Assembly (NCBI GenBank): GCA_964424075.1
Contig: CAYRGY010000002.1
Coordinates: forward strand, 1 to 64,000
Reading direction: 5' to 3'
Origin: CAYRGY01 sp964424075
GTDB lineage: Bacteria > Patescibacteriota > Gracilibacteria > UBA1369
DNA length: 64,000 nt
Part shown: positions 7,559 to 17,941 of the stretch, in pieces
How the letters are laid out: each line of letters opens with the position of its first letter
How positions within the stretch are numbered: position 1 is the stretch's first letter
Notes under the pieces: model-generated
Told to the model about the DNA's origin: nothing
The model's database searches: none
The model's input: the letters and a program-made list of their open reading frames with translations, nothing else
Translations under genes and position numbers: made by a program

Positions 7559-10500
7559 ATGGCAGCGAATACTCCTAATATTTCACCTGAAGATCAACAA
7601 TTAATAAATGAACTGCGCTATATACAGAATCAGGAAGCTCTATTTTATTCTGAGGAATTTGAAAATATCGCTGGGATTCAAACTGAAATTGCTGATAGAA
7701 TTCAAGATTTGTTGATGTTGAATGAAAAGGAAGCTAAAAAAATTAAAGGACATTCGGAAAGAGTTGCTTTGATTGAAGATATTTTGACTGTCCGAGTACA
7801 AAGTGCGCTGGATAGGTTGCTTAAGAAGAAAGGTGTTTACGCTATTCAGATTGATGATGACGCCCAAAAGTTGCTGAATAAAACTCGCGGGCCTGTTGAT
7901 CAACAGCGTAAAAAGTTAGCATATGCAATTGAAAATTTTAAGATTAATTCACTGACACCAGCTCAAAGAAGTGTAATTACCAAAATACTTGGAATAAAGG
8001 GTAGAACGGATAATGACGCCATCAGAGATGCTTTAGCAGATGCCAGTTTAGTAGATTTAGTTAAAATTGAAGATGAGGCTTCCGGATCGGTTTTCACTGA
8101 TGATGACGGATTTAGAGCCATGAAGGTGATCGCCAAAGTGGAAGCGGTGGAATCAGGGAAAATGTCTGCAATTTATATATTTGATGAATCAAGGCTAGGT
8201 GACTTCTTTAATAATAAGCTGGAAGCATCTGGTGATCCTCATTTAGATGCAGTTGCGGCTGATTTGAAAGATATGTTTGGTGATAGAGGATTTAAAAAAG
8301 GACAGTGGAATCCAGCCAGGAGAGCTTTAGTCGCTGAGCTAGAGAGACTACTAAGTACTGGCACAATCAAAACTAGTAAGCTTGAAAAAATTGTAGAAGA
8401 AACAAAAAAAGAAAATAGAATTAATAGTGCAACAAATAGCGAAACCACAGATAAACTAAATGATATTGAACCGCAATTTGAAGATGCATTTCAATTTGAA
8501 TTGTTAGGTCATTTCGATGATATAAAAGACGCTCGTCAAGCAATATCAGATGCGAGAAGTGAAATTACTTCTTTGAATACTCAAATTGCTGCCGGAGGAA
8601 ATGAAAATACTCTAAGAGATTTAGCTAATCAAAAAGCCGATCAGAATAATATCATCGATCGTTCTAATCAAACAATTAAGGATGAAATACAACCTATTCA
8701 AGACCAGCAAAATAAATATATCAAAGCTTTAAAAGATTTGGACAAGCTTGCTCAATCCAAAAAGAAAAGCCTACCAACAAATATTAAAGACCATTTGGAA
8801 AATGGTTCGAAGCTTGTTGCTCTGTCTTCACGAAAAATAAAAGAGGGAGATTTTGATTCCATTAAAAATCATTTGGAAAGTGAACCTGCCGATTTTTTCT
8901 CAACCATAAAAGCAGCTGTCGAAACCAACGATGCGTCCTATGACGATGAAGTTGTTTTAGCTAGTATTATGAGACGCGTTGCTTGTGAGTTAGATGGATC
9001 TAATCCTGCTGAGTTTGATGAAGAGAAAAACCAACGCTCTGCTATGTTGGCTATGTCCAGAGTTAATCAAGTGCGTAGTGCTGATTCTTTATATACAAAA
9101 GCTAATCGGGAAATTTTTGAACTTTATAAGCAAGGTGAATATGAAACCAAAGGTAATACAGGTTATGGAAGAATTGCCAAAAAGGGTTTGTATAAAACTG
9201 GCAGAGCTTTAAGCAAATTATCGCCTCTGGAAGCTTCTAAGAAAAGTGAATCATGTCTTGTGAAGGCAATAATTGCTACTGATCCAGATCGCTTTGAAGT
9301 ATTTGCCGGTTTGAATAAATATTCCTCTCCAAAAGAAGTAATTATGAAATTGAAGGATTTGAAAGGAGAAGAAGGTGCCGAATTAATTGGTCAATTCGTG
9401 ACCAGACTGGAAGAAGCAATTGAAGGCTTCAATACTAGTACAATGCAAAAACAAATAGAAATTGCCAATATTGACTGGGAAGTTGAGAATTTAGCGCATG
9501 TGTTGAGGCTACTGAAAGATGCGCGTTGGGCCAGTGAGCATATTGAACAAGCAAGATCGGCTAACATTTCCGAACAAGCCAAGTTTGCCGAATTCATGAC
9601 CAGAAAACGACGAGCTGAAAGAGCGCATGAAGAACATGTCGCAGCAGAAGTACGCAGGGATCCTTTCCACAAACTATTAATGTCCAGGACTGAACTGCTG
9701 AATGCCATCAGTGCCGGAGGATTCAAGAAAATACATCGAGTACATGCTTCAAGAATTAAACGTCTAGATGAGGATATCGCTGAATTACAAACTGAAATTG
9801 ATCGTTTGACTGATCCTAATGACCCTTTAAAGAAGGCTAAAGAGCAAAGAAAAGCCAAGAAAGCTGAAGAGAAAGATAGATTGGAAAAAGATCTGCGAAG
9901 GTATACTGAGATGTATAATAATGTTAATGCCATTCAAACTGCTGCACTGGAAGAAGATTTGAGTATGTCAGAAGTTGAGGAAAGATTCGAAGAATTGGGG
10001 CCAGACTATGAAGTAATTTACAAACATTTAGCCAACAGAATTAGAAGAAGTAAAGCTGGTAAATGGGGGCGTGAGAAAGCTGGTGCAGTTGCAGAGCAAG
10101 TGACCTGGGATAACACTAAATCTTTGGCAGCAACAAGTTGGAATGTGGCTAGGACTCCAGTTTATTTGGGAGGCTTTTTGCTGGTCGGCCAATCTGTAGC
10201 ATTAGTAAGATCATTGGGACGCTATATTTTTGATAAAGGAGGGCAGTGGCTAAAATATCGTTTTGTATGGAGTGTCCAAGGTAAAATTAACATGATTGAG
10301 GCTAGAAATGCTGAACTTGATGAACGAATCAAAAAGTATGAAACGATTAAGTCTGAACGAGAGGCAAAAGCCGGAGGTGCAGGGGCTTGGGTTGACAGAT
10401 TCTTAGGCGGAAGAAGAATTGCCCGAGCAGAAAGAGTAATTACACGATCAAAAAATGAAATTAAGAGAAATAATGAAAAAATAGCGAAGATGAAAGCGAG

Positions 10501-10567
10501 AAAACATGATTATTTGGGGCCACGCGTCGTCAAAGGACTTTTGGGCTCAGGCAATAAAACACCCTAA
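7559..10567 (+). CDS. Large helical/coiled-coil protein with one C-terminal membrane segment, unknown function
   Basis: No family recognised. The 1002-residue protein has no signal peptide and is rich in Glu, Lys, Ala and Leu. Predicted long helices lie around residues 260-400 and 680-800, with coiled-coil heptads near ITSLNTQIAAGG and RLDEDIAELQTEIDRL. A hydrophobic segment near 867-890 (PVYLGGFLLVGQSVALV) may anchor it in the membrane, and a second basic helical block follows to the C-terminus. Its stop TAA overlaps the next ATG by one base, which suggests translational coupling with the 115-residue protein. It may be a scaffold of a membrane complex; that is inference from shape only. Confidence 0.75.
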   Translation: MAANTPNISPEDQQLINELRYIQNQEALFYSEEFENIAGIQTEIADRIQDLLMLNEKEAKKIKGHSERVALIEDILTVRVQSALDRLLKKKGVYAIQIDDDAQKLLNKTRGPVDQQRKKLAYAIENFKINSLTPAQRSVITKILGIKGRTDNDAIRDALADASLVDLVKIEDEASGSVFTDDDGFRAMKVIAKVEAVESGKMSAIYIFDESRLGDFFNNKLEASGDPHLDAVAADLKDMFGDRGFKKGQWNPARRALVAELERLLSTGTIKTSKLEKIVEETKKENRINSATNSETTDKLNDIEPQFEDAFQFELLGHFDDIKDARQAISDARSEITSLNTQIAAGGNENTLRDLANQKADQNNIIDRSNQTIKDEIQPIQDQQNKYIKALKDLDKLAQSKKKSLPTNIKDHLENGSKLVALSSRKIKEGDFDSIKNHLESEPADFFSTIKAAVETNDASYDDEVVLASIMRRVACELDGSNPAEFDEEKNQRSAMLAMSRVNQVRSADSLYTKANREIFELYKQGEYETKGNTGYGRIAKKGLYKTGRALSKLSPLEASKKSESCLVKAIIATDPDRFEVFAGLNKYSSPKEVIMKLKDLKGEEGAELIGQFVTRLEEAIEGFNTSTMQKQIEIANIDWEVENLAHVLRLLKDARWASEHIEQARSANISEQAKFAEFMTRKRRAERAHEEHVAAEVRRDPFHKLLMSRTELLNAISAGGFKKIHRVHASRIKRLDEDIAELQTEIDRLTDPNDPLKKAKEQRKAKKAEEKDRLEKDLRRYTEMYNNVNAIQTAALEEDLSMSEVEERFEELGPDYEVIYKHLANRIRRSKAGKWGREKAGAVAEQVTWDNTKSLAATSWNVARTPVYLGGFLLVGQSVALVRSLGRYIFDKGGQWLKYRFVWSVQGKINMIEARNAELDERIKKYETIKSEREAKAGGAGAWVDRFLGGRRIARAERVITRSKNEIKRNNEKIAKMKARKHDYLGPRVVKGLLGSGNKTP

Positions 10568-10914
10568 TGACTAAAGAAATTACAATTAAATACTGGGATG
10601 CTGATGGCTTTGCCAATGCCGTCATTAATGCGGCCAAGCTTAATGGAGGAAAGCCTGAGGAAATGGATATGTTGATGCAACAATTGAAGGGCATGTTGAT
10701 GGACAGAATTTCCCGCAAAATTGTTGATGAATTAGGAAATAAAGAGCTATTCCTTTTACATAAACTAAAAGAAGATCATCCAAATCTGGACATACTTGAT
10801 GCAATTTCATTAGTAGTGCCTTCAGCTCCTTATCTGAAAAATAAATTACATAAAACCACCAGCGATTTATTCACTGAACTAGTACATTATGCAGAGCTAC
10901 TCAAACAAAAATAA
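10567..10914 (+). CDS. Small helical protein of unknown function
   Basis: The 115-residue product is largely alpha-helical, with no membrane span or signal peptide. The middle (LMDRISRKIVDELGNKELFLLHKLKED) is weakly similar in pattern to small DUF5663-like helical domains of CPR proteins; I would not rely on that. The start overlaps the stop of the 1002-residue gene (TAATG) and the next gene starts one base after its stop, so the three genes form one translational unit. Confidence 0.65.
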   Translation: MTKEITIKYWDADGFANAVINAAKLNGGKPEEMDMLMQQLKGMLMDRISRKIVDELGNKELFLLHKLKEDHPNLDILDAISLVVPSAPYLKNKLHKTTSDLFTELVHYAELLKQK

Positions 10915-10915
10915 A

Positions 10916-11638
10916 ATGACAAGTAAGGTGATTAAGTCCTTCCCCAGGGTAGTTGGCGCAATTAAACAATTGCGTAAACAGGTTCTGGACGAAGCGATGA
11001 ATGATGCATATCGTATTATCGATGATTTTAAGCAGTTTAAAACTCGATTGAGTAATGATTGTAAATCTAAGGAGGGTAAATTTAAAAAATGCTCAAATTT
11101 AGGATTATATTTCGATAAAATTGGTAATTTCATCAAAGCATCAGGTCTTTCTTTTAGCGCTATTAATCCGGACCGTAATCTGAAAAATATTCAAGAATGG
11201 GAATTTAAGGCAGAAACATTTGATGAAGATTTTGATAGGGTGATGCAAGCTCGGGAAGACTATGTAAAGGCTCAAATTGAGCTGGATATTAAAAATGAAA
11301 GAATAGAGCAAATCCGAACAGTGCTTAAAAGTCACAAAAATCATCTGGATGTGAATAAATTGGAAGCTTCCTTAGCAGAATTAGAAGTTAAGGTTTTTGA
11401 CTTAAATGAAGAAATGCACGCAGCTACAGAAGAATTAGAGGCAACTTTAAATAAGATTTATAATGATCTTTATAGAGCGCTTGAAGAAAGGCAAATCAGA
11501 TTTAGAAAGTGGTACACTCAATACCATGTTTTATTAAAAGAAATTGAAACTTCAGTTCATGAAGCAATTTTAGCTGAGGATCAGGCAAAAAAACTAGCTG
11601 AAGCGACAAAATTGTTAGAGAGGATTCAAGGCAATTGA
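10916..11638 (+). CDS. Coiled-coil protein of unknown function
   Basis: The 240-residue product is almost entirely helical, with a strong coiled coil from about residue 100 to 190 (LEASLAELEVKVFDLNEEM). It has no membrane segment. I prefer the ATG at 10916 over one at 10889, since it starts one base after the previous stop. It closes the unit that began at 7559 and probably works with the large coiled-coil protein. No family was recognised. Confidence 0.65.
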   Translation: MTSKVIKSFPRVVGAIKQLRKQVLDEAMNDAYRIIDDFKQFKTRLSNDCKSKEGKFKKCSNLGLYFDKIGNFIKASGLSFSAINPDRNLKNIQEWEFKAETFDEDFDRVMQAREDYVKAQIELDIKNERIEQIRTVLKSHKNHLDVNKLEASLAELEVKVFDLNEEMHAATEELEATLNKIYNDLYRALEERQIRFRKWYTQYHVLLKEIETSVHEAILAEDQAKKLAEATKLLERIQGN

Positions 11639-11790
11639 TAATCTCTTGATTATTGTATCTATTAATGTTTTAATCGAGTCTTCTCTGTAATGGAGATGAT
11701 CTTAATTAGTTATTATTTTTAGATAATTTAAATACTTTTTATTTGTGTTTAATTTCTATTTGTAAATTTAGTTTTAATTAAAAGATTTTT

Positions 11791-14700
11791 ATGAATTCAA
11801 ATCAAAATACCGCTGAAAATAATCCTGATAATGAAATCAGCGGGGTTAAACCACTCCCTGATGCTGCGGCTGAAAACAAGGAGGAAAGTGGAGTTAGAAT
11901 CATTCCTCTAGCTAATTCCGTTGATATGAGTAGATATTATAGATTGGAAGATGGAAATGTGGTATCTGCTCAAGAATTTCAAGCAATTCAGGCTGAAAAA
12001 GCTGCTGCATTAATAGCCAGGGCGCTTATTGAGGCTGAGGAAGCAGCTGAGCAGGAAGAGGAAAATTTGCCATTTGCTCACACAATGAATCCTAAACTTA
12101 ATTTTGACTTTTTGTCATCAGATCAACTGATAGCTTGGCAAAAGTTACTTGAAGGACACGTTTATGTAAACATGAGTGATGCTGGACCGCAACTTAAGAC
12201 TGAGTATAGCTCTGCTAAGGGAAATATCTTAACTATTAATGCTGTAAGGCAATTACATGGAGAAGAGATGGTAGCGACCTTGGAAAAAATTCTGGAGACA
12301 GCTGACGCACAAGATCCCTATGACTCTACTCCAATTATTGAGATAAGCCGAATGGCTGAATTGAATCCTCAGTCAGACGATGAAGAACCTAAATCTGATG
12401 TCCTAGAGACTGCTGCAGGAAAATATGATTCTACTCCGGAAATAGAAATCGGAAATTCTAGTTATCAGGAAATAGTGCCACCAACAGTAGAAATCACAGA
12501 CGCTGAAGTAGCAGAAGATCCTGAAATAGGTCGCCCTACAAATCCTCAAATTAGTTTAATTGGAGACAATGTTGATCCTGAAGAGGATATTTCCACCATG
12601 CCAGCTGCAGCTGATGCTAAACCTAATTTTGAAGCTGAACCTCAAGTTGAATTGATTCATTCAGTTTCCAGTGACAGTACTGATGGTAATTCAGCAGATT
12701 CTGATGGTGAAATAGACAGAGTATTTAGGGATTTGGAAGATTCGGACAAACCAATAGAAAGCGCCACTGATAGTGAAGTGGAGTCGCTTCCAATGTCTTC
12801 AAACGGTCAAGCACATCGACGTGATGCTTTGACAGTTGATAGTGTTCCACCAATGCTTTCTTCTAGACTTGATGCTGAACATCGCCAACATGATAGCGAG
12901 TGGCAATTGGAAGGAGAAAGTCCTGAATCAGGCTCGATTGTAGTAGATTTCTTGTTCGAAGGTGATAGAGTTATTCCTTTTAAGCAAGAACGTTCTCTAG
13001 AGGCCGGTGGCGATAATAGGACTTATTTTGAATTTATGGATCAACTGCAAGACTCCAGAAATTCTAGAAAACGTGAGTTGCCGATTCATCGTAAATTGTA
13101 TAATGCTTTTCGATATTTTGCCGACGGAGCACTACATGCTGTAGAGAATTTCGGATGTGCACCAAAGTATACAGATTTTCAAGGCAAAACTATCCTATAT
13201 CACTCCAGAGCAGAATTATATCGTAAATTGTGTAAAGCACCTCAGCAAGCCAGATTAGCAATTGTGAATCAGCAGGAAGATTTGGAGGTAAACATTGAAA
13301 GTTTTGGAGTTACCAAACAAATCAGGTACATGTGTGGTGCTCCTGACAGGTTAATGGATATTCTACCAAAGCATATAGAAAAAGATGTGAGAGAAAGATA
13401 CGAATATTTCGATGATGCTTTCAATTTTGTAGATTCTGAACAATTAAACAAAGGACCTAAATCAGAAAGAGAAGATGTACTCTATTCCGGAGAGGAATAT
13501 GCAAAAGAAACAGTATTATCATTTGCTGCAGAGGATTATGACAGAGCAATAGAGAGAGTCGATTCTACTGAGAAGTCTCCACAATATCTACAACAAATTG
13601 CTAACTTAGAGAAGCGACCCTATATATTTGTAAAAAAGCAGGTTCAATCAGCCGGAGAATGGGTGGCAAATGGAATTAAGTCAGTAGGAAATTCTATCGG
13701 CTCTGTATTTAGCGCAACCTGGAATAAATTATTTGGAGCCAAAGCTACAAAGCAGAAAGTTAAAAAAACAAAGCAAGCCAGAAAAAATACTAAGTTCAAT
13801 CCTGCCTTATGGATTTACAATGGAGTAAGTGCTATTGGAGAAGGAATGATTTATGCTGCTAATGGGTTAGCTTCATTGTTTAAGCGAAAGCAAAATGCCA
13901 AGAAACAAGGAAAGTTTAAACAAATGATGAATAGAAAAGTGGAAATCCCTATTCCAGCATTCTTAAGATCTAAAAAAGACTCTAAACGAGTTGTTTCAGC
14001 TAAAAATAATTCTAAATGGAGCAGAAATATTGCTTATGGTCTTGGAGTCAGCGCTTTAGCTGGTCTAGGTACATACGGAGTTTACAGTTTGTGGAACAAG
14101 AGTGAGGATGATACTTATAATCAAGTTATTGCTTTAATGGCCCAAAATAGTATTGCTGATCAAGGAGACGATCAAAATAAAGCAGTTCCAGACAATTCCC
14201 CTCCTCCGGCACCTGAAATTACTAAACCTAAGCCAAAATTATCCGCTGAAGAACCTACGCAAAAAAAGGTTGCACAAGAAGCAGGTGATCAGAGTAATGA
14301 CAAAACGGTTTTGCCTAAGCAGGATGAGTCAGCCCAAGGGGCAAAGTCAGTCCAGAATACAACAAAGAAAACACAGGACTTTTCAGTTTCTAAACAGGCT
14401 AAAGTAGACTCTAGCAAGAGTAAACCAGCCTACAAGTCCCCTACCGCAGTTGAAACTAGTCCTGAAGTTAAGGAGGCTCAGCCTGAAATTAAGACCCCTG
14501 AAGAAGAAAAGACTCAGGAATCTGTCTCGCCGAAGACTGTTGCATTCTACAAAAAGACTATGCTTGAACGCACTAGCCAAATTTCCGGTCAATTAGATCA
14601 ATTGAAAGCAGTTCAAACTGATAATGGTAAAGCGACTGTATGGAAAGCTGATAGTGACAGAATACATCAATTAGCTAAAAAGTTGAGAAAGTTTGATGGC

Positions 14701-15201
14701 AATACTGAACAAATGGAATCAAAGGATCAGGTTATGACAGCATTGACACAGTTTGCTGTGCTTAATGCTGAATATGAAGAATTGAAAGCTGACCATGAAA
14801 AAGCCGAAAAGAATTGGCAATCGATCAAAGCAAGTATTGGGCAGGCTATGATACAAGTTGATGGCTTAAAGGCTGACTTTGCGAAGGTAAAGTCCAGTTT
14901 TCCTCGGAGGTATAGAAAGGGCGACTTCACTATTACTTACAAAAATGAATTATCTGATGATGGAAAATCAACAAATTCGATTGAAAGAAGTTTTAATCTA
15001 GGGCAATTGGATGGACAAGTCAGTAGAATCGATAAATTGATGAAAAAATATAAGGATCAAGGTGAATATGCTGAAATGACACCTACAGATGCGGAAGAAA
15101 TAGCTAATTATGCCAGGTATTTAAGGCTAACTGTAAACAATCTGAGCTGGTATGGTGATAATTTTAGATCAGCTAAGCGTGATGGCTTAGTTGATAGATA
15201 G
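11791..15201 (+). CDS. Very large, partly disordered single-span membrane protein, unknown function
   Basis: No family recognised. The 1136-residue protein has an acidic, low-complexity N-terminal half with a twofold motif YDSTPxIEI (about residues 173 and 212). A folded region from about 380 to 600 follows, then a strongly basic stretch (about 650-740), one membrane helix (about 745-770; GLGVSALAGLGTYGVYSLW), a Lys/Pro/Ser-rich linker and a helical C-terminal domain. There is no N-terminal signal, so the acidic half is probably cytoplasmic and the helical domain outside. Preceded by about 150 AT-rich bases with no clear element. It lies between two other unknown membrane-associated genes on the same strand. 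Confidence 0.72.
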   Translation: MNSNQNTAENNPDNEISGVKPLPDAAAENKEESGVRIIPLANSVDMSRYYRLEDGNVVSAQEFQAIQAEKAAALIARALIEAEEAAEQEEENLPFAHTMNPKLNFDFLSSDQLIAWQKLLEGHVYVNMSDAGPQLKTEYSSAKGNILTINAVRQLHGEEMVATLEKILETADAQDPYDSTPIIEISRMAELNPQSDDEEPKSDVLETAAGKYDSTPEIEIGNSSYQEIVPPTVEITDAEVAEDPEIGRPTNPQISLIGDNVDPEEDISTMPAAADAKPNFEAEPQVELIHSVSSDSTDGNSADSDGEIDRVFRDLEDSDKPIESATDSEVESLPMSSNGQAHRRDALTVDSVPPMLSSRLDAEHRQHDSEWQLEGESPESGSIVVDFLFEGDRVIPFKQERSLEAGGDNRTYFEFMDQLQDSRNSRKRELPIHRKLYNAFRYFADGALHAVENFGCAPKYTDFQGKTILYHSRAELYRKLCKAPQQARLAIVNQQEDLEVNIESFGVTKQIRYMCGAPDRLMDILPKHIEKDVRERYEYFDDAFNFVDSEQLNKGPKSEREDVLYSGEEYAKETVLSFAAEDYDRAIERVDSTEKSPQYLQQIANLEKRPYIFVKKQVQSAGEWVANGIKSVGNSIGSVFSATWNKLFGAKATKQKVKKTKQARKNTKFNPALWIYNGVSAIGEGMIYAANGLASLFKRKQNAKKQGKFKQMMNRKVEIPIPAFLRSKKDSKRVVSAKNNSKWSRNIAYGLGVSALAGLGTYGVYSLWNKSEDDTYNQVIALMAQNSIADQGDDQNKAVPDNSPPPAPEITKPKPKLSAEEPTQKKVAQEAGDQSNDKTVLPKQDESAQGAKSVQNTTKKTQDFSVSKQAKVDSSKSKPAYKSPTAVETSPEVKEAQPEIKTPEEEKTQESVSPKTVAFYKKTMLERTSQISGQLDQLKAVQTDNGKATVWKADSDRIHQLAKKLRKFDGNTEQMESKDQVMTALTQFAVLNAEYEELKADHEKAEKNWQSIKASIGQAMIQVDGLKADFAKVKSSFPRRYRKGDFTITYKNELSDDGKSTNSIERSFNLGQLDGQVSRIDKLMKKYKDQGEYAEMTPTDAEEIANYARYLRLTVNNLSWYGDNFRSAKRDGLVDR

Positions 15202-15218
15202 GATTTTGGTTTCTATAT

Positions 15219-15247
15219 TTGATGTTTTAGCTCTTTTTTGCTATAAT
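15219..15247 (+). promoter_or_regulatory. Promoter of the 542-residue unknown gene
   Basis: TTGATG at 15219 and TATAAT at 15242 are 17 bases apart. Transcription should start near 15254, leaving a leader of only about 12 bases before the ATG at 15266. Confidence 0.6.
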
Positions 15248-15265
15248 AATCAGATATATTTATAA

Positions 15266-16894
15266 ATGTGCCTGAAAATGACAGGAGGTCCCCAAGCACC
15301 AGAAAATGTAGGACAGAATCCTAAGACCAATTTGGACCAGGAAGTCATGCCTGAAACTCGGACTTTTGATACTAATCTACTGAGAAAATATTTAAAGGAC
15401 AAAGTGACATTGCCCAATTTCGATCAGCAATTCACTTTGGATTTGATGATAGACTTTTCCGCCCAGGAGCCAACTGCCAAGGGTAGAGAGATACATGAAT
15501 TATTCAAGAATGCTCAAGAAATCATGCGTAATCATAATCTGGAACATGCCATGTATGATGTGAGTAGAAATACGATTGAGGGGCGCCTAGCAACTCATCA
15601 AACTCCTCCGGGCACAATGACAGCCCAGGAAGCTAAAGTAATTTTGGAGGCTTATGACCATTTTCAGCAATTGAAAGGTAAGGCTAAACGCATACTTTAT
15701 GTGAAAGAGGCAACACAAAAGAGATTGGAAGCTAGTCGGGAAGGTAGAGAACAAGGTAATGACATTCAAGACTTCATTAGTAATACTTTAAACAACGCTA
15801 AAGAAAACTGGGATGATTATAGTGGTGGAATGAAATTGTTGCTGGCTGGAGGCGCATTGGTTGGTACTATTATGCTGGTTACCAGCAATAATCAGGCTAT
15901 TCAGAATGTTCGGCAGCAGCTATGGAGAGCAGCTCCATGGGTAGGAGGTGGTTTTTTGGCTTGGCATGGTACTAAAATTCTTTCCGGTAAGACTCCATGG
16001 GAATGGGCTACGGAAGGAGGTGCCGCTTCGACCCGTGATTCTAACTTTTTCAAGGAAGCATTTAACGCCAACGCTGATCAAGCTGATGCATTAGTGGAAA
16101 GCATTGTTAAAATGGGTGATTATGATTTTCTTGATCTAGCGAATAAATATCAAAGAGCTAGTGGTACAAAACGAATTGATGGAGTTGGTATGGATCCGAA
16201 TGCTGCTTATGTAGCACTAGATGTGTTTTTTAAAAAATATGGTCTTGATAAAACCAGAAGCAAGCATAGGTTGGCTAATCCCCGACTATCCTATCGAGAG
16301 GTCATGGTTATTGAGATGACCGAAGACAAGAGCCTCGATATTAAAGATAATGTAGGGCAAAGCCTGTTTGATTATGCGGGCGGTGCTACAGTCCAAACTG
16401 AAAGATATATTGCCAGATCCAGACCGGGACAATGGGTAAGAAATGCTTATCTCTATCTTTTCCCAGATTCTGCCCCTCAAAACTCTGAAATTGATAGAAT
16501 TAGAGCTCATTTCAATTTTGATGCCAAAGATGATGTAGATTTGGATAGAGTGATTGATAATGATATCGCTTCTACCGATAGAGAGATGGCTGTAGACTTC
16601 AAAACTACCAGAAAGTCCGGGACTCGAAGCTCTCAATATAATCTCAGATATAAAGAATTAAACGGCTATACTTATATTATTTCCGAAGCTCCGCTGGATG
16701 CAACTACCATGAAAGATGAAAATCGTATGAAGGCTAAAGTTCAGGAAGTAAAGGATAATGCTAGTCTATTCCTGTCTAATTCCAAAAATATCAGTAAAGC
16801 TGATGCTGAAGCAGGAAGCCAATTACCTGATGTTAAGGTGTTTGTGGCTGATGGCCCGAAAGCATATTACATGACAAGGTATAAAAAAGCTTAA
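15266..16894 (+). CDS. Two-span membrane protein of unknown function
   Basis: The 542-residue product has a helical N-terminal half (about 1-175), two membrane helices near residues 188-206 (LLLAGGALVGTIMLV) and 225-240 (WVGGGFLAWHGTKIL), and a soluble C-terminal half of mixed composition. The ATG at 15266 follows a good promoter by a short leader; a second ATG four codons on is also possible. It is next to other unknown membrane or coiled-coil genes and upstream of a secreted metallopeptidase. No catalytic motif could be seen and no family is recognised. Confidence 0.7.
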   Translation: MCLKMTGGPQAPENVGQNPKTNLDQEVMPETRTFDTNLLRKYLKDKVTLPNFDQQFTLDLMIDFSAQEPTAKGREIHELFKNAQEIMRNHNLEHAMYDVSRNTIEGRLATHQTPPGTMTAQEAKVILEAYDHFQQLKGKAKRILYVKEATQKRLEASREGREQGNDIQDFISNTLNNAKENWDDYSGGMKLLLAGGALVGTIMLVTSNNQAIQNVRQQLWRAAPWVGGGFLAWHGTKILSGKTPWEWATEGGAASTRDSNFFKEAFNANADQADALVESIVKMGDYDFLDLANKYQRASGTKRIDGVGMDPNAAYVALDVFFKKYGLDKTRSKHRLANPRLSYREVMVIEMTEDKSLDIKDNVGQSLFDYAGGATVQTERYIARSRPGQWVRNAYLYLFPDSAPQNSEIDRIRAHFNFDAKDDVDLDRVIDNDIASTDREMAVDFKTTRKSGTRSSQYNLRYKELNGYTYIISEAPLDATTMKDENRMKAKVQEVKDNASLFLSNSKNISKADAEAGSQLPDVKVFVADGPKAYYMTRYKKA

Positions 16895-16930
16895 GGATAA
16901 AGTAATTTAGTGCTCTGACATAATAAATGC

Positions 16931-16958
16931 TTGACTTTTCTTTTTTTCCTGTTATCCT
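16931..16958 (+). promoter_or_regulatory. Promoter of the metallopeptidase gene
   Basis: TTGACT at 16931 and TATCCT at 16953 are separated by 16 bases. The start codon at 17015 would give a leader of about 50 bases, longer than for neighbouring genes. Confidence 0.45.
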
Positions 16959-17014
16959 ATATTCTTCAAATTCAAATAAAAACAAAGTGCTTAATAATTT
17001 AAGTCTTAGTTTTT

Positions 17015-17941
17015 ATGTTAAATATTGCGACAGTTATAATGTTTCTGCTGATTTCCACTAATAATTCAGTTGTGGATAACAGTGGCGAGCACTATAAGGA
17101 AGAAATAACAGAATTTAGAAGTATCAAAGAACAAGTTGTAGAAGAGAATACTACCTATCTGGCTCAGAGCAGAACTGTGGCTCCAGAAGTTAAAGCGAGT
17201 GCTCGAGTAGTAGACATTGATAGTGAATCTGAAACTGATTTTTTAGGAAAAATTAAAGAATTGGGAATTCGACTACATCCGGGCAGTGAGTTTAAAGCAG
17301 ATGGTGCAGCCCCAAATGAACGTTCCTTGAAAAGATGCGGAGAAATTGTTTTTAAAACTTTGGATAATATGCCGGAGGTTGCTATCGATAAGCTTGAACA
17401 TCTGACTTTATATTTTTCTAATAGCGGACGACGAGGCCTTGGTGGCGGAGATACTATTATTCTGCGTTGCAGCAATATGGACGATCATGAATTAATAGGA
17501 GTTTTGATCCATGAAGTAGGTCATATATACGATACAGGTGTGATGGAAGGTAGTTTATGGAGCGGAGAAAGTGAATTCATGGATGGAAAAGTACCGGTTT
17601 ACAATGATGATAAGAGTCTGCAGTTCTATCAAATAAGTTTTCTGGACGAACAGACTAAAAAGCCGGAAACAACCACTTTGGATTTTGTCAGTGGATATGC
17701 TGCTTCAGATCCATTTGAAGATTTCGCTGAGAGTTTTACTTATTATATCCTGCACGGCGAGAACTTCCGTCAACTGGCCAAGTTCAACCCTGTTTTAAGT
17801 TCAAAATACAATTTCCTTAAATATCAAGTCTTTAATGGTGATGAATTTAAAGGGCTAAGCACGGAATCTGCTGATCTACTACACAGAAACTATGATGTAA
17901 CAGTACTAGGATTTGATTATAAAAATTATCTTGAAATTTGA
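17015..17941 (+). CDS. Secreted zinc metallopeptidase-like protein
   Basis: The 308-residue product has an N-terminal hydrophobic signal or anchor (MLNIATVIMFLLIS). The zinc motif HEVGH is at about residues 166-170 within LIGVLIHEVGHIYDTG. About 65 residues on, DPFEDFAESFTYY offers a Glu as third zinc ligand, a spacing seen in gluzincin-type and lethal-factor-like peptidases. So it is probably an extracellular or membrane-tethered zinc endopeptidase. The substrate is unknown. It is the last gene of the unknown run and is followed by a 140-base gap and a strong terminator. Confidence 0.72.
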   Translation: MLNIATVIMFLLISTNNSVVDNSGEHYKEEITEFRSIKEQVVEENTTYLAQSRTVAPEVKASARVVDIDSESETDFLGKIKELGIRLHPGSEFKADGAAPNERSLKRCGEIVFKTLDNMPEVAIDKLEHLTLYFSNSGRRGLGGGDTIILRCSNMDDHELIGVLIHEVGHIYDTGVMEGSLWSGESEFMDGKVPVYNDDKSLQFYQISFLDEQTKKPETTTLDFVSGYAASDPFEDFAESFTYYILHGENFRQLAKFNPVLSSKYNFLKYQVFNGDEFKGLSTESADLLHRNYDVTVLGFDYKNYLEI

